A DNA stretch of 64,000 nucleotides from assembly GCF_002013375.1 (NCBI RefSeq), contig NZ_MAEW01000011.1, forward strand, positions 248,001 to 312,000, written 5' to 3'. Numbering within the stretch: the stretch's first letter is position 1; each line of letters opens with the position of its first letter. The DNA is from Mycobacterium sp. D16Q13 (lineage in GTDB: Bacteria; Actinomycetota; Actinomycetes; Mycobacteriales; Mycobacteriaceae). Below, one piece after another: positions 54,673-64,000 of this stretch. Under the pieces are notes generated by a model, which worked only from the letters and a program-made list of their open reading frames with translations, searched no databases and was not told the origin of the DNA. The position numbers were made by a program, and so were the translations under genes.

Positions 54673-57164
54673 AAGTCTTCCGGCACTCCGCCGTCGTCTT
54701 CGTCTTCCTCGTCGGCTCCCCCGCCGCCACGGATCGAGGCCATCACACTGCCCAGATCCTCGGGTTTCACCATGACCTCGCGCGCCTTGGATCCCTCACT
54801 GGGGCCCACGATTCCGCGTGTCTCCATCAGATCCATGAGGCGGCCCGCCTTGGCGAAGCCGACCCGCAGCTTGCGCTGCAGCATCGAGGTCGAGCCGAAT
54901 TGACTCGACACCACGAGCTCGACGGCCTGCAAGAAGGCGTCCATATCGTCACCGATGTCAGGATCGACATCGTCCTTACCGGGACCGCCGCCGACCTTGG
55001 CGGCGGTGACGCCCTCGGTGTAGTCGGGCTCGGCCTGTTCCTTGGCGGCTGACACCACGGCGCTGATCTCTTCATCGGTGATGAAGGCGCCCTGCATGCG
55101 AATGGGCCGCCCGGCCCCCATCGGCAGGAACAGTCCGTCACCCATACCGATGAGCTTCTCGGCGCCTGGCTGGTCCAGGATGACGCGGCTGTCGGTAAGC
55201 GATGACGTCGCAAAGGCAAGGCGCGATGGCACATTCGTCTTGATGAGGCCGGTGACGACGTCCACCGACGGGCGCTGAGTGGCCAGCACCAGGTGGATAC
55301 CGGCCGCACGTGCCTTCTGGGTGATGCGCACGATGGCGTCCTCGACATCACGGGGCGCGGTCATCATGAGGTCGGCAAGCTCGTCGACGACGGCGAGAAT
55401 GAAGGGGTACGGGCGATATTCACGCTGGCTGCCCAGCGGTGTGGTGATCTCGCCAGAGCGCACCTTCGCGTTGAAGTCGTTGATGTGCCGGACCCGGCTG
55501 GCCTGCATGTCCTGGTAGCGCTGCTCCATCTCCTCCACCAGCCACGCCAGAGCGGCCGCGGCCTTCTTCGGCGAGGTGATGATCGGGGTGATCAGGTGCG
55601 GAATACCTTCGTAGGGCGTCAGTTCCACCATCTTGGGGTCGATCAGGATCATCCTGACCTCCTCCGGCGTGGCGCGTGCCAGCAGTGAGACGAGCATCGA
55701 GTTGACGAAGCTCGACTTACCCGAACCGGTAGATCCGGCCACCAGCAAGTGCGGCATCTTGGCCAGGTTGGCGGAGATGAAGTCGCCCTCGATGTCCTTG
55801 CCCAGGCCGATCAACAGCGGATGGTGATCCCTGCGGGTCTCGGGCGCGGTCAGCACATCGGCCAGCCGCACCATCTCCCGGTCGGTATTCGGCACCTCGA
55901 TGCCCACCGCGGACTTGCCGGGGATCGGCGCGAGTAGGCGCACGCTATCGGTGGCCACCGCATAGGCAATATTGCGTTGCAGCGCGGTGATTTTCTCCAC
56001 CTTGACGCCAGGGCCGAGTTCCACCTCGTAGCGGGTGACGGTGGGGCCGCGGTTGAAGCCGGTGACGGCCGCATCGACCTTGAACTGCTCCAGTACCCCG
56101 GTGATCGCCGCGATCATGTCGTCGTTCGCCGCGCTGCTCTCTTTCGGCGGGTCTCCCGCGATGAGCAGATCCAGCGAGGGCAGCACATACGGGCCCTCGA
56201 CCACCCGATCGACAACGGGCATCTGTGCTTTGGGCTTGGCCTTCTTGGTCGGTTTGACCACCGGTACTGGCTTGGGCGCGGGTGCGGCGGGAGGCTCGGG
56301 GGCCGCGGCTCCCTCTTCCTCGAGCGGGTAGTTCTCCATCGGCGTTGTCCCGCGCTTGAATTCGCGAGTCGCCTCATAGTCGTCTTCCGGCTCGAGATCC
56401 TCTTCATCCCACTCCGGGTCCAGGTCCTCGTCGTCCCACTCGTCATACTCCTGGGGCGAGAACATGTTCCGCAGGGTGTCGGGGATGTCGCGGATCGTGG
56501 TGCCGGTCAGCAGTAGTACACCGAAAACGATCGCCATCACGAGCAGCGGCGCGGCGATCCAGGCGGTGAGGCCCTGCGCGAGCGGTCCGCCGATCACAAA
56601 ACCGACGAATCCTCCTGCGGCCGAGCGCCCCTCCGGGGAATCGGGCGAACCCGCGAACAGGTGCCACAGGCCGAGGATCGGCAGCGCGACCATGGCGAAG
56701 CCGAGCAGCAGGCGCGGACGCTCCTCCGGGTTCGGCTCGGTGCGCATCAAGAACACGGCGATGACGAGTGCGATGACCGGAACCAGCGCCACACCGGAGC
56801 CCACCACCGCACGGAAGACATCGTCAATCCAGCCGCCCACCGGCTTGGCGGCGTGGAACCACGAGCTCGCGCCCACCACGAACGCCAGGCCCAGCAACGC
56901 CAGCGCGATGCCGTCGCGCCGATGGCCATGCTCGATGTCGTGAGCGCGGCCCACCGACCGGAACAACGACCCGACGCCATGGGCGCAGGCATGCCACCCG
57001 GTGCGCGCCCCGCGGCCCAACGCCACCAATGGCGTCGTCCAGTGCTGGCTACGACGCTGATTGCGGCGACGGGGCGCCGGACGACGGGTCGGCGCAGTGT
57101 TGCGCGACCGGGGTCCCGGCTTGGTGTTGCGGCCGCGCGAACGGCTGACAGTCTTACTCGCCAT
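54669..57164 (-). CDS. ftsK: DNA translocase FtsK
   Basis: 831 residues. An N-terminal basic region (residues 1-55) precedes four membrane segments up to about residue 225, then an acidic linker and the motor domain. Walker A is GSTGSGKSS, and the Walker B-like [11 protein letters not shown] follows the [14 protein letters not shown] region. The C-terminal gamma domain, a winged helix reading KOPS sites, includes [22 protein letters not shown]. FtsK pumps the terminus DNA at the septum during division. It corresponds to Rv2748c. Confidence 0.97.
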   Translation of the reverse strand: MASKTVSRSRGRNTKPGPRSRNTAPTRRPAPRRRNQRRSQHWTTPLVALGRGARTGWHACAHGVGSLFRSVGRAHDIEHGHRRDGIALALLGLAFVVGASSWFHAAKPVGGWIDDVFRAVVGSGVALVPVIALVIAVFLMRTEPNPEERPRLLLGFAMVALPILGLWHLFAGSPDSPEGRSAAGGFVGFVIGGPLAQGLTAWIAAPLLVMAIVFGVLLLTGTTIRDIPDTLRNMFSPQEYDEWDDEDLDPEWDEEDLEPEDDYEATREFKRGTTPMENYPLEEEGAAAPEPPAAPAPKPVPVVKPTKKAKPKAQMPVVDRVVEGPYVLPSLDLLIAGDPPKESSAANDDMIAAITGVLEQFKVDAAVTGFNRGPTVTRYEVELGPGVKVEKITALQRNIAYAVATDSVRLLAPIPGKSAVGIEVPNTDREMVRLADVLTAPETRRDHHPLLIGLGKDIEGDFISANLAKMPHLLVAGSTGSGKSSFVNSMLVSLLARATPEEVRMILIDPKMVELTPYEGIPHLITPIITSPKKAAAALAWLVEEMEQRYQDMQASRVRHINDFNAKVRSGEITTPLGSQREYRPYPFILAVVDELADLMMTAPRDVEDAIVRITQKARAAGIHLVLATQRPSVDVVTGLIKTNVPSRLAFATSSLTDSRVILDQPGAEKLIGMGDGLFLPMGAGRPIRMQGAFITDEEISAVVSAAKEQAEPDYTEGVTAAKVGGGPGKDDVDPDIGDDMDAFLQAVELVVSSQFGSTSMLQRKLRVGFAKAGRLMDLMETRGIVGPSEGSKAREVMVKPEDLGSVMASIRGGGGADEEDEDDGGVPEDF

Positions 57165-57291
57165 GGCGACAGCCTAGTCGCAACAGTCACATCCGCACCA
57201 TCTGCAACACGGGTAAAACCGCTAGTAAGCAAATGTTTTGTCACCTACGCGAGGCCGCCCCGAGACAGTCCCGTGACCTGAGAAACCCGGC

Positions 57292-57834
57292 TTAGCGGTC
57301 GGGGCGCGGCTTAGTCTCGCCCAGCCAGGACTGATTCGCGGCGATGTAGAACTGGTCGCCGTTGAAACTGCTGGCCGAATGTCCCCGGAAGCAATAGACG
57401 CCCTCGTCTTTGGTGACGGCACATTTGACGGCGCGGTAATTGAAGTAGTTACCCGGCGCGAGCACCGGCGGCCGCGTCGCGGGAGTGAACAGTGACTCGC
57501 CCGTCGCGTCGAAATGAGCACGCCAATCGCCCGGGAACCAGGCCACCTGGTTCGTGCCGGCGGGCGCCCCGGGGAACGAACCGTTGCAGCCGAAACTCCC
57601 GTCGATCCAGATCGCACAGGTCAATCCGCGAGGCGTCGCGAACCAGGCCCCGTCGGTGTCATCACGCAGGAACTGCTCGAAGTCGGCCTGTTTGAACTTG
57701 GTGATGTTGTTGACGTCGGGATATGGATTCGGGTCCCCCGAGATGTCGGGATCCGCCGCCGCGGAGGCCACCGATCCGACAATAAGCCCCAGTGTCAGCG
57801 CGATGATGCCCGCCAACTGAGTCAGCAGCCGCAT
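57292..57834 (-). CDS. secreted protein, paralog of the protein at 59.3 kb
   Basis: 180 residues with a cleavable Sec signal peptide (MRLLTQLAGIIALTLGLIVG, cleavage near SAAADP). The mature part carries the pattern CAIWIDGSFGCNG, PGAPAGTNQVAWF and KCAVTKDEGVYC, with four cysteines forming two likely disulfides. The same pattern occurs in the protein encoded at 59344-59853. It is a family of small exported mycobacterial proteins of unknown function. It lies beside and divergent from the MpaB-type oxygenase gene. Confidence 0.75.
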   Translation of the reverse strand: MRLLTQLAGIIALTLGLIVGSVASAAADPDISGDPNPYPDVNNITKFKQADFEQFLRDDTDGAWFATPRGLTCAIWIDGSFGCNGSFPGAPAGTNQVAWFPGDWRAHFDATGESLFTPATRPPVLAPGNYFNYRAVKCAVTKDEGVYCFRGHSASSFNGDQFYIAANQSWLGETKPRPDR

Positions 57835-57981
57835 TCCAACCCCTCCCGATATTCGTGGTTACCCAGTCAGCAAAATAGCGAGGCCGATTCTATTGACCCC
57901 GTCGCCCCTGCGAGGGAAAACCGGCCAGACACTTGACAATGAGTGTTGCCAACATGCCCTGGCGCTCGCTAGCCTGTCCCC

Positions 57982-59340
57982 ATGAGTGGCAACGGCGCCC
58001 TATCGACAGTCAGCACGCATCCCAACGACTACTACTGGCGGGCAGGGATGGCTCTGCGCCCCGCACCAGCTCGGTTGCGATTCGACGCGATGTGGACTCA
58101 GTCCCGCAGGGACATCCTGACTCCGTGGATGGACTTCCATGAGGTCCCCAGAGAGACGCCGCGCACCCGACTGCTCGCCGATCATCTCTGGCAGGGCGAC
58201 GAACTGATGGATGCGGTCGTGGACCGCATCCGCAAGATGCCCGCTCGCCAGGGTCGGGCGATGCTCACCCGGGCCCTCGACCACGGCATCGAATCGATTG
58301 AGAATCCGCCGGCGGAGTTCGTCGCGTTGTTCGAGCAGCTCGACAATCCACCCGCGTGGTACGACCCCGCGCTCTGGGAACGCGGGCGGCAGCTGTGGAA
58401 CAACTCGTCATTGGCGGCCAAGTTCGGTATGGGCTTCGGCGATACCTTCGGCACGTTTGTGGGCGACGAGGTTGCCTACGCCACCGGCGCGACCGGCAGA
58501 TTCGTCAACGACACCCTGCGCCGCAACCTGGAAACCACCGCATGGTTTCGCAAGATGACCTATCGCGGTGCTCTGGAACGCTTTTCGCAGCCTTTCAAGG
58601 ACACCGTCCTGGTGCGTCTGATGCACGCACAGGTGCGTGCCGGACTCCGGCGCTCCTGGGGAGACGAACAGTTCGCCCACCACGGCAACCCGATTTCCAA
58701 TTCCATGATGATGGGTGCCGCGATGACCTTCGGGCTCATCCCGCCGCTGATCGACCATCAGCACGGGCGCACCCGCAGCATCGCCGATCTTGAAGCCGCC
58801 GTGATGTATTGGGCGTACATCGCCTACGTATTCGGTGTGGCCGACGAACTGATCCCCAAGTCCGTGGCGGAGGGGATGGAGACCATGGACTACATGGTCG
58901 CCTACGCCGGTGGCCCCTCGGAATGGACCGACGTCATGATGACTGCGGCATTCGGCTTTGTCGACAGGGGAATTGCGGGACGCATTGGCCGGCTCGTGTT
59001 CACTCCGGTTCTCGGTGTCGCCGCGTACTACGGCGGTGAGGATCTGGTGCGGGCACTCGTGCGCGCCACTCCCCTGCGCGACGCCCGGCTGCAACCGTGG
59101 ACGTGGCTGACGGGTATCGCGGTACACGCCAACGTCCAGTTGCGCCGCCTGACCGACAGCCTGCCAGGCGCCAAACGCCGTGCACAACAACGCAATGGCG
59201 AGCTGCTGTGGTGGTCGGCGACGGTCATCAATCAGGCGCTGGCCAAGCTCGGCGGCATGCACGACACCTCATACACCCACCATGACGCGACGGCGGCGAC
59301 ACCGGCAGGCTGCCCGGTGCCGCACGCCCCACGCAATTAG
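57982..59340 (+). CDS. MpaB/rubber oxygenase-type (DUF2236) oxygenase
   Basis: 452 residues, almost entirely helical. The DUF2236 heme-dependent oxygenase family (MpaB, latex-clearing protein Lcp) is indicated by LVRLMHAQVRAGLRR with the likely heme-ligand histidine, and by GFGDTFGTFVGDEVAYATG. The C-terminal 120 residues include hydrophobic helices. There is no signal peptide. The substrate is unknown, perhaps an isoprenoid or lipid. It is flanked by genes for two paralogous secreted proteins. The CP dipeptide near the C-terminus (GCPVP) is not clearly functional. Confidence 0.8.
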   Translation: MSGNGALSTVSTHPNDYYWRAGMALRPAPARLRFDAMWTQSRRDILTPWMDFHEVPRETPRTRLLADHLWQGDELMDAVVDRIRKMPARQGRAMLTRALDHGIESIENPPAEFVALFEQLDNPPAWYDPALWERGRQLWNNSSLAAKFGMGFGDTFGTFVGDEVAYATGATGRFVNDTLRRNLETTAWFRKMTYRGALERFSQPFKDTVLVRLMHAQVRAGLRRSWGDEQFAHHGNPISNSMMMGAAMTFGLIPPLIDHQHGRTRSIADLEAAVMYWAYIAYVFGVADELIPKSVAEGMETMDYMVAYAGGPSEWTDVMMTAAFGFVDRGIAGRIGRLVFTPVLGVAAYYGGEDLVRALVRATPLRDARLQPWTWLTGIAVHANVQLRRLTDSLPGAKRRAQQRNGELLWWSATVINQALAKLGGMHDTSYTHHDATAATPAGCPVPHAPRN

Positions 59341-59343
59341 CGG

Positions 59344-59853
59344 CTACTGCTCGTTGCCCAACCAGGTCTTGCCTGGCGTAATGAGGAACCGGGCACCCGA
59401 ATAGCCGCCCTTACCGGAACCCGCTCCGCCGCAGTACAGATGATTCTCGGGCGTTGTCGCGCAACGAACATTGCGATACTCGATGTAGTTATTGGCCGGC
59501 AGTACCCTCTGCGCTTCTCCGGACGTGAATCGAATCTGCTCGGTGTTATCAAAATGCGCGGACCCCTCACCGGAGAACCAGCCCACCTGATTGGTGCCAG
59601 CTGGAGCTCCTGGGATAACGCCATTGCAGCCGAAGCTGCCGTCGTCCCAAATGCCGCAGCTCAGTCCGGAGGTGGATGAAAACCACACGCCAGGCTTGTC
59701 GGCGATCCGGAACCCCTCGAAGTCGAACTTCGCGTACTTGCTGGTATCCGGGTACGGGTCCTTCGGCGGGTCTGCCGCAGCGGGCAACGCCGTTCCCACC
59801 GACATCGCCAAACCTGCTACCGCGCCCACCATCGCAAACCATTTTTGCGACAT
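59344..59853 (-). CDS. secreted protein, paralog of the protein at 57.3 kb
   Basis: 169 residues with a Sec signal (MSQKWFAMVGAVAGLAMSVG, cleavage near PAAADP). The mature part shares CGIWDDGSFGCNG, PGAPAGTNQVGWF and RCATTPENHLYC with the other copy, including all four cysteines and the C-terminal WLG. Its stop lies four bases from the convergent oxygenase gene. The function is unknown; the pair may act in the envelope. Confidence 0.77.
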   Translation of the reverse strand: MSQKWFAMVGAVAGLAMSVGTALPAAADPPKDPYPDTSKYAKFDFEGFRIADKPGVWFSSTSGLSCGIWDDGSFGCNGVIPGAPAGTNQVGWFSGEGSAHFDNTEQIRFTSGEAQRVLPANNYIEYRNVRCATTPENHLYCGGAGSGKGGYSGARFLITPGKTWLGNEQ

Positions 59854-60019
59854 CGCTAGTACCTCCCCTGTTTCCCAGTATCACTGCACTACGTATTTCG
59901 CGTGCAGTACCACGTGATAAATCATACACAAATTGTTAACTGAAACATCCACCAAAATAGACACAGCTACCTTTCAGATTCGCCTTCCCTCGCACGTAGA
60001 TTCATCTATGGTCGGATAC

Positions 60020-60583
60020 ATGACCGAGAAGGTCGCCCGCCATGACTACTTCACTGCCGCGTTCGAACTACTGGCCGCGGGCGGCAAGCCCGCGCTCACC
60101 ACAACGGCGGTATGCCGAAGGATCGGCGTGACAACGGGCTCGCTGTACCACCACTTCGGCAGCGGCGCCGGTTTCTACCGGGCAGTCATCGACTACTGGG
60201 AGAACGACGTCACTACCGCACAGCGCCAGCGCGTGGACGAGGTCGACAACCCGCGGGAACGGCTGGCCGTACTGGAACAGGCCGCTCGCGAGGCAGATCA
60301 CGAGGTGGAGAAGGCCATTCGCGCCTGGGCGATGGCCGACCGCTACGTCGCCGCGGCGCAGCACCGCGTGGACCAGGTACGGCACAAACACCTCACCAAG
60401 CACTACATCGACGCCGGGTTCGAACCGGGCCGGGCGGACACCCTGGCGCGCATCGGATTCAGCATCCTGGTGGGGGCCCAACAAATCGGCACGCGCGTTG
60501 ATCGCGCGCGTCTCAATGCCGCACTCGACGAGTACTCCGTCTGGGTCAATTCGTCCGTGCCAGCGGCACCCACTTCCCGGTGA
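60020..60583 (+). CDS. TetR family transcriptional regulator
   Basis: 187 residues from ATG 60020 (60008 is possible; the longer frame from 59933 has no signal). The N-terminal TetR HTH is TTTAVCRRIGVTTGSLYHHFGS at about residues 32-53, followed by a helical ligand domain. It is divergent from the 59.3 kb secreted-protein gene and may regulate it or the oxygenase. The ligand is unknown. The 3' end overlaps the convergent membrane-protein gene by 38 bases. Confidence 0.86.
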   Translation: MTEKVARHDYFTAAFELLAAGGKPALTTTAVCRRIGVTTGSLYHHFGSGAGFYRAVIDYWENDVTTAQRQRVDEVDNPRERLAVLEQAAREADHEVEKAIRAWAMADRYVAAAQHRVDQVRHKHLTKHYIDAGFEPGRADTLARIGFSILVGAQQIGTRVDRARLNAALDEYSVWVNSSVPAAPTSR

Positions 60584-61124
60584 CCTTGGTGTATCGGGAC
60601 ATCAGCGCAAGCGCATGGTCGGGGAAGAGTTCACGAGGGAAGGCCTCACGCGTTCCCGGCCGAGCCGAGAACAGGATTCCCACGGCGTTGTCGTTCACCA
60701 CCACGTTCTTGATCTCGGTGTAGTCGCGCAGGATCATGAGCCGAGTAGTCAGAAAAGATTGCCCTAGTAGAGCATTCGCCGTCGGACGCAGTACCCAGAA
60801 CGTGAACTCCGACGCTCCGAACTCGGCGCGCTGTACCGTCCCGACAGGTATCGCCTGCATGGACAGCCGAGTACGAGATCGAATTCTCGACGCGATCAGG
60901 GCTGCCGCCGCGACCACGACGATCAGGATCACTACACCGGCGGGAGCCTCAACAAACACGAAGAAGAACGCGACGTACAGCACGGCGCCAACGAGCAAAA
61001 TCCAGACGGCCCGTGATCGTGCGACGGTACGAAGCGCGCCATTCGTAAGCTTGCCTCGTCCATCCTCGGTGAGGACAACCTCGGTGCGGATCGGTAGCCC
61101 GGCCACAGGGTGTTGATCGGTCAT
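60546..61124 (-). CDS. membrane protein of unknown function
   Basis: 192 residues from ATG 61124, which has GGGAGGG upstream. A 36-residue cytoplasmic N-terminus precedes two close membrane segments (AVWILLVGAVLYVAFFFVFV and GVVILIVVVAAAALIA), then a soluble beta-rich domain (MQAIPVGTVQRAEFGASEFTFW, LMILRDYTEIKNVVVNDNAVG) resembling bacterial PH-like membrane-associated domains. No specific function is known. Confidence 0.7.
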   Translation of the reverse strand: MTDQHPVAGLPIRTEVVLTEDGRGKLTNGALRTVARSRAVWILLVGAVLYVAFFFVFVEAPAGVVILIVVVAAAALIASRIRSRTRLSMQAIPVGTVQRAEFGASEFTFWVLRPTANALLGQSFLTTRLMILRDYTEIKNVVVNDNAVGILFSARPGTREAFPRELFPDHALALMSRYTKVTGKWVPLARTN

Positions 61125-61224
61125 ATCCCTCCCTCGATACCCGCACAGCCTATCGACCGACGGCCCCTCGAGACTGTTTCGGTACGGTGGAATTCGATCG
61201 ACTCCCAACGACGAGAGGTGTTCC

Positions 61225-61536
61225 ATGCCCACTGTGGTGGCGTTCTTGTATCCCCAGCCGGATAAGCGCGACGAGGTCCGTGCCGCGCTTCTCGAAACCA
61301 TCCCCCAGGTGCACGACGAGCCGGGCTGCAATCTCTACTCCCTGCATGAGGCACATGATCGCTTCGTCTTCGTAGAGTCCTGGGCGAGCAACGAGGCACT
61401 GGCGGAACACGGGAAGGCGCCTGCCGTCACCGCGATGTTCGGTAAGGTGGGCCCGCTGCTGAGTCAAGCTCCGGAAATCGTTGTTGCCGAATCACTTCCA
61501 GCAGGCGATCCCGCCAAGGGTGATCTGACGCACTGA
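61225..61536 (+). CDS. antibiotic biosynthesis monooxygenase (ABM) domain protein
   Basis: 103 residues. The dimeric ferredoxin-like ABM fold is suggested by [40 protein letters not shown] and [14 protein letters not shown]. It corresponds to Rv2749. Members are quinol or heme monooxygenases, but many have no known substrate. It is separated by one base from the downstream SDR, with which it is probably co-translated. Confidence 0.87.
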   Translation: MPTVVAFLYPQPDKRDEVRAALLETIPQVHDEPGCNLYSLHEAHDRFVFVESWASNEALAEHGKAPAVTAMFGKVGPLLSQAPEIVVAESLPAGDPAKGDLTH

Positions 61537-61537
61537 T

Positions 61538-62356
61538 ATGGGCAAGCTAGACGGCAAGGTCGCCTTTATCACCGGCGCGGCCCGCGGGCAGGGCCGCGCC
61601 CACGCGATCAAGCTGGCTTCGGAGGGAGCCGACATCATCGCGGTCGATATCTGCGCACAGATCCCCTCGGTCGAGTATCCGATGGCCACCACCGAGGACC
61701 TGGACCTCACCGTCAAGGAGGTCGACGCCCTGGGGCGCGCCATCTCGGCACATGAGACCGATGTGCGTGACCGGGCAGCACTGCGGGCAGCCTTCGATGC
61801 CGGCGTCGAGGCCCTCGGGCCCGTCGACATCGTGGTCGCCAACGCCGGTATCGCCACCCTCACTCCCGAAAGTGGCGAGGAGGGCTGGACCGATGTACTC
61901 GATGTCAACCTCACCGGCGTGTATCACACGATCGAGGTGGCCCGGCCGTCGATGGTGGAGCGGGGCGCCGGTGGTTCGATCGTGCTGACCAGCTCGGTAG
62001 CCGGACTGACCGGCATGGTGATGAACACCCCGGGCGGGCTGGCGTACACCGCCGCCAAACACGGGCTGGTCGGGCTCATGCGGTCCTATGCCAACATGCT
62101 TGCGCCACATAATATTCGAGTGAATACGATCCACCCGGGTGGTGTCGCGACGCCCATGCTGGTGAATCCGGTGACGGAAGAACTGTTCGCCAACGGCGCT
62201 CCCGAAGGCATGTCTGATACCGGCCATGCCTTGCCGGTAGTTCTCATGCCTCCCGAGGACATGGCCAACGCGGTGGCATGGCTGGTGTCGGAGGACGCCC
62301 GCTATGTCACCGGTGTCGCGCTTCCGGTCGACGCCGGGTTCACCAACAGGCGCTAG
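61538..62356 (+). CDS. short-chain dehydrogenase, mycofactocin-associated type
   Basis: 272 residues, the counterpart of Rv2750. Cofactor loop [21 protein letters not shown], catalytic Ser in LTSSVAGL and the Tyr-Lys pair in [10 protein letters not shown] are all present. An insertion of about 25 residues after the second strand (from about residue 42, following AVDICAQIP) is typical of SDRs that keep NAD bound and rely on mycofactocin as electron acceptor. The alcohol substrate is unknown. It starts two bases after the ABM gene. Confidence 0.88.
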   Translation: MGKLDGKVAFITGAARGQGRAHAIKLASEGADIIAVDICAQIPSVEYPMATTEDLDLTVKEVDALGRAISAHETDVRDRAALRAAFDAGVEALGPVDIVVANAGIATLTPESGEEGWTDVLDVNLTGVYHTIEVARPSMVERGAGGSIVLTSSVAGLTGMVMNTPGGLAYTAAKHGLVGLMRSYANMLAPHNIRVNTIHPGGVATPMLVNPVTEELFANGAPEGMSDTGHALPVVLMPPEDMANAVAWLVSEDARYVTGVALPVDAGFTNRR

Positions 62357-62358
62357 AC

Positions 62359-63234
62359 ATGGCACGGACAAACCCCGCAGCGCAGACCGCGTACGGCCCC
62401 ATGGCCATCGCGGCGATCGAGCAGCACGAGCCGCGCGGGTCCCGGATCGTCGATGACGGTCTAGCCGCCCGAATCCTGCCCGCAGGACTGCGATGGTGTG
62501 TCCGCGTCACCGCCTGGACCACGCTGCGGAACCTGCTGATCAGGCTCGCGGAGCGAAGCGGTCAGGGCGCCTGGTCTATTTTCGTGTGCCGTAAGCGCTA
62601 CATCGATGACCAGCTGGCCTCGTCCGCGGGCACATGGGAATCGGTCGTCAATATGGGTGCCGGAATGGACACCCGCGGATGCCGACTGGCGCGAAGCTCC
62701 CCGGTACCGGTATTCGAGGTCGATCAGCCGGTCAACATCGCGGCCAAGCGGCGCGCGATCCAGAAGGCGGTCGGCGCACTACCGCCGTCTGTCCACCTTG
62801 TTCCTGTCGAGTTCCAGCACGACGATCTGGGCGACGCGTTACGCCGGGCCGGGCACGACGTCACCGCGCGCACCTTCTTCATCTGGGAGGGCGTCACGCA
62901 GTACATTCCCGAACCGGCGGTCCGGTCGACACTGGACTACCTGAGCACCGCCGCACCGGGCAGCCGTCTGGCCTTCACCTACGTGCAACGCGATTTCATC
63001 GATGGCTCGAACCTGTACGGGAACACGATCCTGTACAAAAGGTTTCGGCTACGCAGCCAGGTATGGATGTTCGGCCTCGCACCCGGGGCGGTGGCACCCC
63101 TGCTCGCCGAGTACGGCTGGCGGGTCATCGAGGATGTCAGCGGTCCCGAGTTCCAGGAGCGCTATCTGGCACCCGCTGGACGCAGCCTTTCGACCACAGA
63201 ACTGGAACGGACCGTGCTCGCCCAAAAGACCTAG
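62359..63234 (+). CDS. SAM-dependent methyltransferase (leucine carboxyl methyltransferase type)
   Basis: 291 residues from ATG 62359. The class I fold of the LCMT/S-adenosylmethionine type typical of mycobacterial multi-copy methyltransferases is visible: VVNMGAGMDTRGCRL, VFEVDQPVNIAAKRRAI, FFIWEGVTQYIPEPAVRSTL. It corresponds to Rv2751. The substrate is unknown. Its start lies two bases after the SDR stop, and its end overlaps the convergent RNase J gene by four bases. Confidence 0.87.
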   Translation: MARTNPAAQTAYGPMAIAAIEQHEPRGSRIVDDGLAARILPAGLRWCVRVTAWTTLRNLLIRLAERSGQGAWSIFVCRKRYIDDQLASSAGTWESVVNMGAGMDTRGCRLARSSPVPVFEVDQPVNIAAKRRAIQKAVGALPPSVHLVPVEFQHDDLGDALRRAGHDVTARTFFIWEGVTQYIPEPAVRSTLDYLSTAAPGSRLAFTYVQRDFIDGSNLYGNTILYKRFRLRSQVWMFGLAPGAVAPLLAEYGWRVIEDVSGPEFQERYLAPAGRSLSTTELERTVLAQKT

Positions 63235-64000
63235 CCCACGGTCAACACGGTCGGCACGATCATCGGCTGGCGACGGTACTTCTCGCCAACCCACTTGCCC
63301 ACGACGCGCCGCACAGCCTGCGCGATGCGGCCGGTATCGGTAACCGATTGTTCGGCAAGCGAATTCAGCTCCGCTATGACGAGCTCGGTCACCGGGTCGA
63401 GCGCCTTGGCATCATCGGAGAAGCCGCGCGAGAACAGCTGCGGCCTGCCGACGGCACGCCCATCACTGCGCACCGCGACGGTGATCGCAATGAATCCCCC
63501 GCCACCCAGGGCCAGGCGCTCGCCCACAGTGACATCGGATACGTCGCCGTCGACCAGACCGTCAACGAACATCTTGCCCACCGGCACGCGGCCGGAGATG
63601 CGAACACGCTCGTTATGCAGATCGACGCTCACACCGTTCTCGGCCAACACGATTCGGTCATCATCCACACCGGTCTTGACGGCTAGCCCCGCATTGGCGC
63701 GCAGATGCCGCCAGGTGCCGTGCACCGGCATCACATTACGTGGCCGCACCGCGTTGTACAGGTAGAGCAGCTCTCCCGCGTAGGCGTGACCTGAAACATG
63801 GACCCGCGCATGGGTATTCGTTACCACCCGGGTGCCCACCTTCGCGAGAGAGTCGATGATGCCGTAGACCGCCTCTTCGTTTCCAGGCACCAACGACGAG
63901 GACAGGATGACCAAATCATCGGTGGTGAGTGTGATCTGGCGGTGGTCGCCACGCGCCATCCGTGACAGCGCGGCCATCGGCTCGCCCTGCGTACCGGTGG
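63231..64000 (-). CDS. rnj: ribonuclease J (partial, start lies beyond the window)
   Basis: The C-terminal part of RNase J (Rv2752c); the N-terminal metallo-beta-lactamase part lies to the right of the window. Visible are the beta-CASP-type TGTQGEPMAALSRMA at the edge, VHVSGHAYAGELL (metal-binding His), RPRNVMPVHGTWRHLRANA and the C-terminal domain VDGLVDGDVSDVTVGERL. RNase J has both endo- and 5'-exonuclease activity in RNA processing. The right end is the window edge, not the true start. Confidence 0.95.
   Translation of the reverse strand, partial: TGTQGEPMAALSRMARGDHRQITLTTDDLVILSSSLVPGNEEAVYGIIDSLAKVGTRVVTNTHARVHVSGHAYAGELLYLYNAVRPRNVMPVHGTWRHLRANAGLAVKTGVDDDRIVLAENGVSVDLHNERVRISGRVPVGKMFVDGLVDGDVSDVTVGERLALGGGGFIAITVAVRSDGRAVGRPQLFSRGFSDDAKALDPVTELVIAELNSLAEQSVTDTGRIAQAVRRVVGKWVGEKYRRQPMIVPTVLTVG

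Overview
This window is high-GC actinobacterial chromosome. Its gene order closely follows the Mycobacterium tuberculosis Rv2712c to Rv2752c interval: sthA, nrdR, chiZ/lexA, fadE20, hflX-dapF-miaA, miaB, recX-recA, ephG, psp/clgR, pgsA, argA, ftsK, SDR, methyltransferase and RNase J. The presence of gluABCD next to recX, the absence of a RecA intein, and several extra accessory genes suggest a rapidly growing mycobacterium, possibly of the Mycobacteroides abscessus/chelonae group. The species is inference from gene content only. I saw no tRNA, rRNA, CRISPR array or complete insertion sequence.

Region 1 (1-32.9 kb) is mostly conserved core. It holds sthA, a PAC2 protein, a hydrolase and a PhzF protein; nrdR; and the divergent chiZ/lexA pair, whose shared region carries several LexA boxes and a PafBC-type (RecA-NDp) promoter. 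It continues with fadE20, a molybdopterin S/N-oxide reductase, hflX-dapF-miaA, miaB and the glutamate ABC transporter gluABCD. A small accessory block (DUF1348, PPOX, VOC and CGNR regulator) follows. Next come recA-recX with two recognisable damage promoters, a glycosyltransferase, two tandem epoxide-hydrolase-like genes, and the envelope-stress operon clgR-pspA-pspM-(pspN) behind a SigE-like promoter.

Region 2 (about 32.9-52.7 kb) interrupts the clgR-pgsA junction, which is adjacent in M. tuberculosis. It starts with a non-coding AT-richer stretch, a zinc alcohol dehydrogenase and a hydrolase with a cysteine at the nucleophile elbow. Nine genes on the minus strand follow, running from 50.9 kb down to 36.0 kb. 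In transcription order they are: an acyl-CoA-dehydrogenase-like protein lacking both usual catalytic glutamates, a MoaD/ThiS-like sulfur carrier ending in Gly-Gly, a methyltransferase, an XRE-type regulator, an AT-ACP protein, a KS/degenerate-KS/KR/DH polyketide synthase, an enediyne-type hotdog thioesterase, and two paralogous cytochromes P450. A MoeZ-type sulfurtransferase gene diverges from this set at 51.4 kb, and its stop codon abuts a truncated gene remnant. I read this as a biosynthetic cluster for a sulfur-containing, iteratively made polyketide or polyene. The product is unknown; this is the main candidate for an undescribed system.

Region 3 (52.7-64 kb) returns to core order: pgsA, argA, a CMD-family protein and ftsK. 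Then an accessory block has an MpaB-type oxygenase flanked by two paralogous secreted proteins, a TetR regulator and a membrane protein. The ABM protein, mycofactocin-type SDR and methyltransferase genes follow, then the C-terminal part of RNase J, which runs off the right edge.
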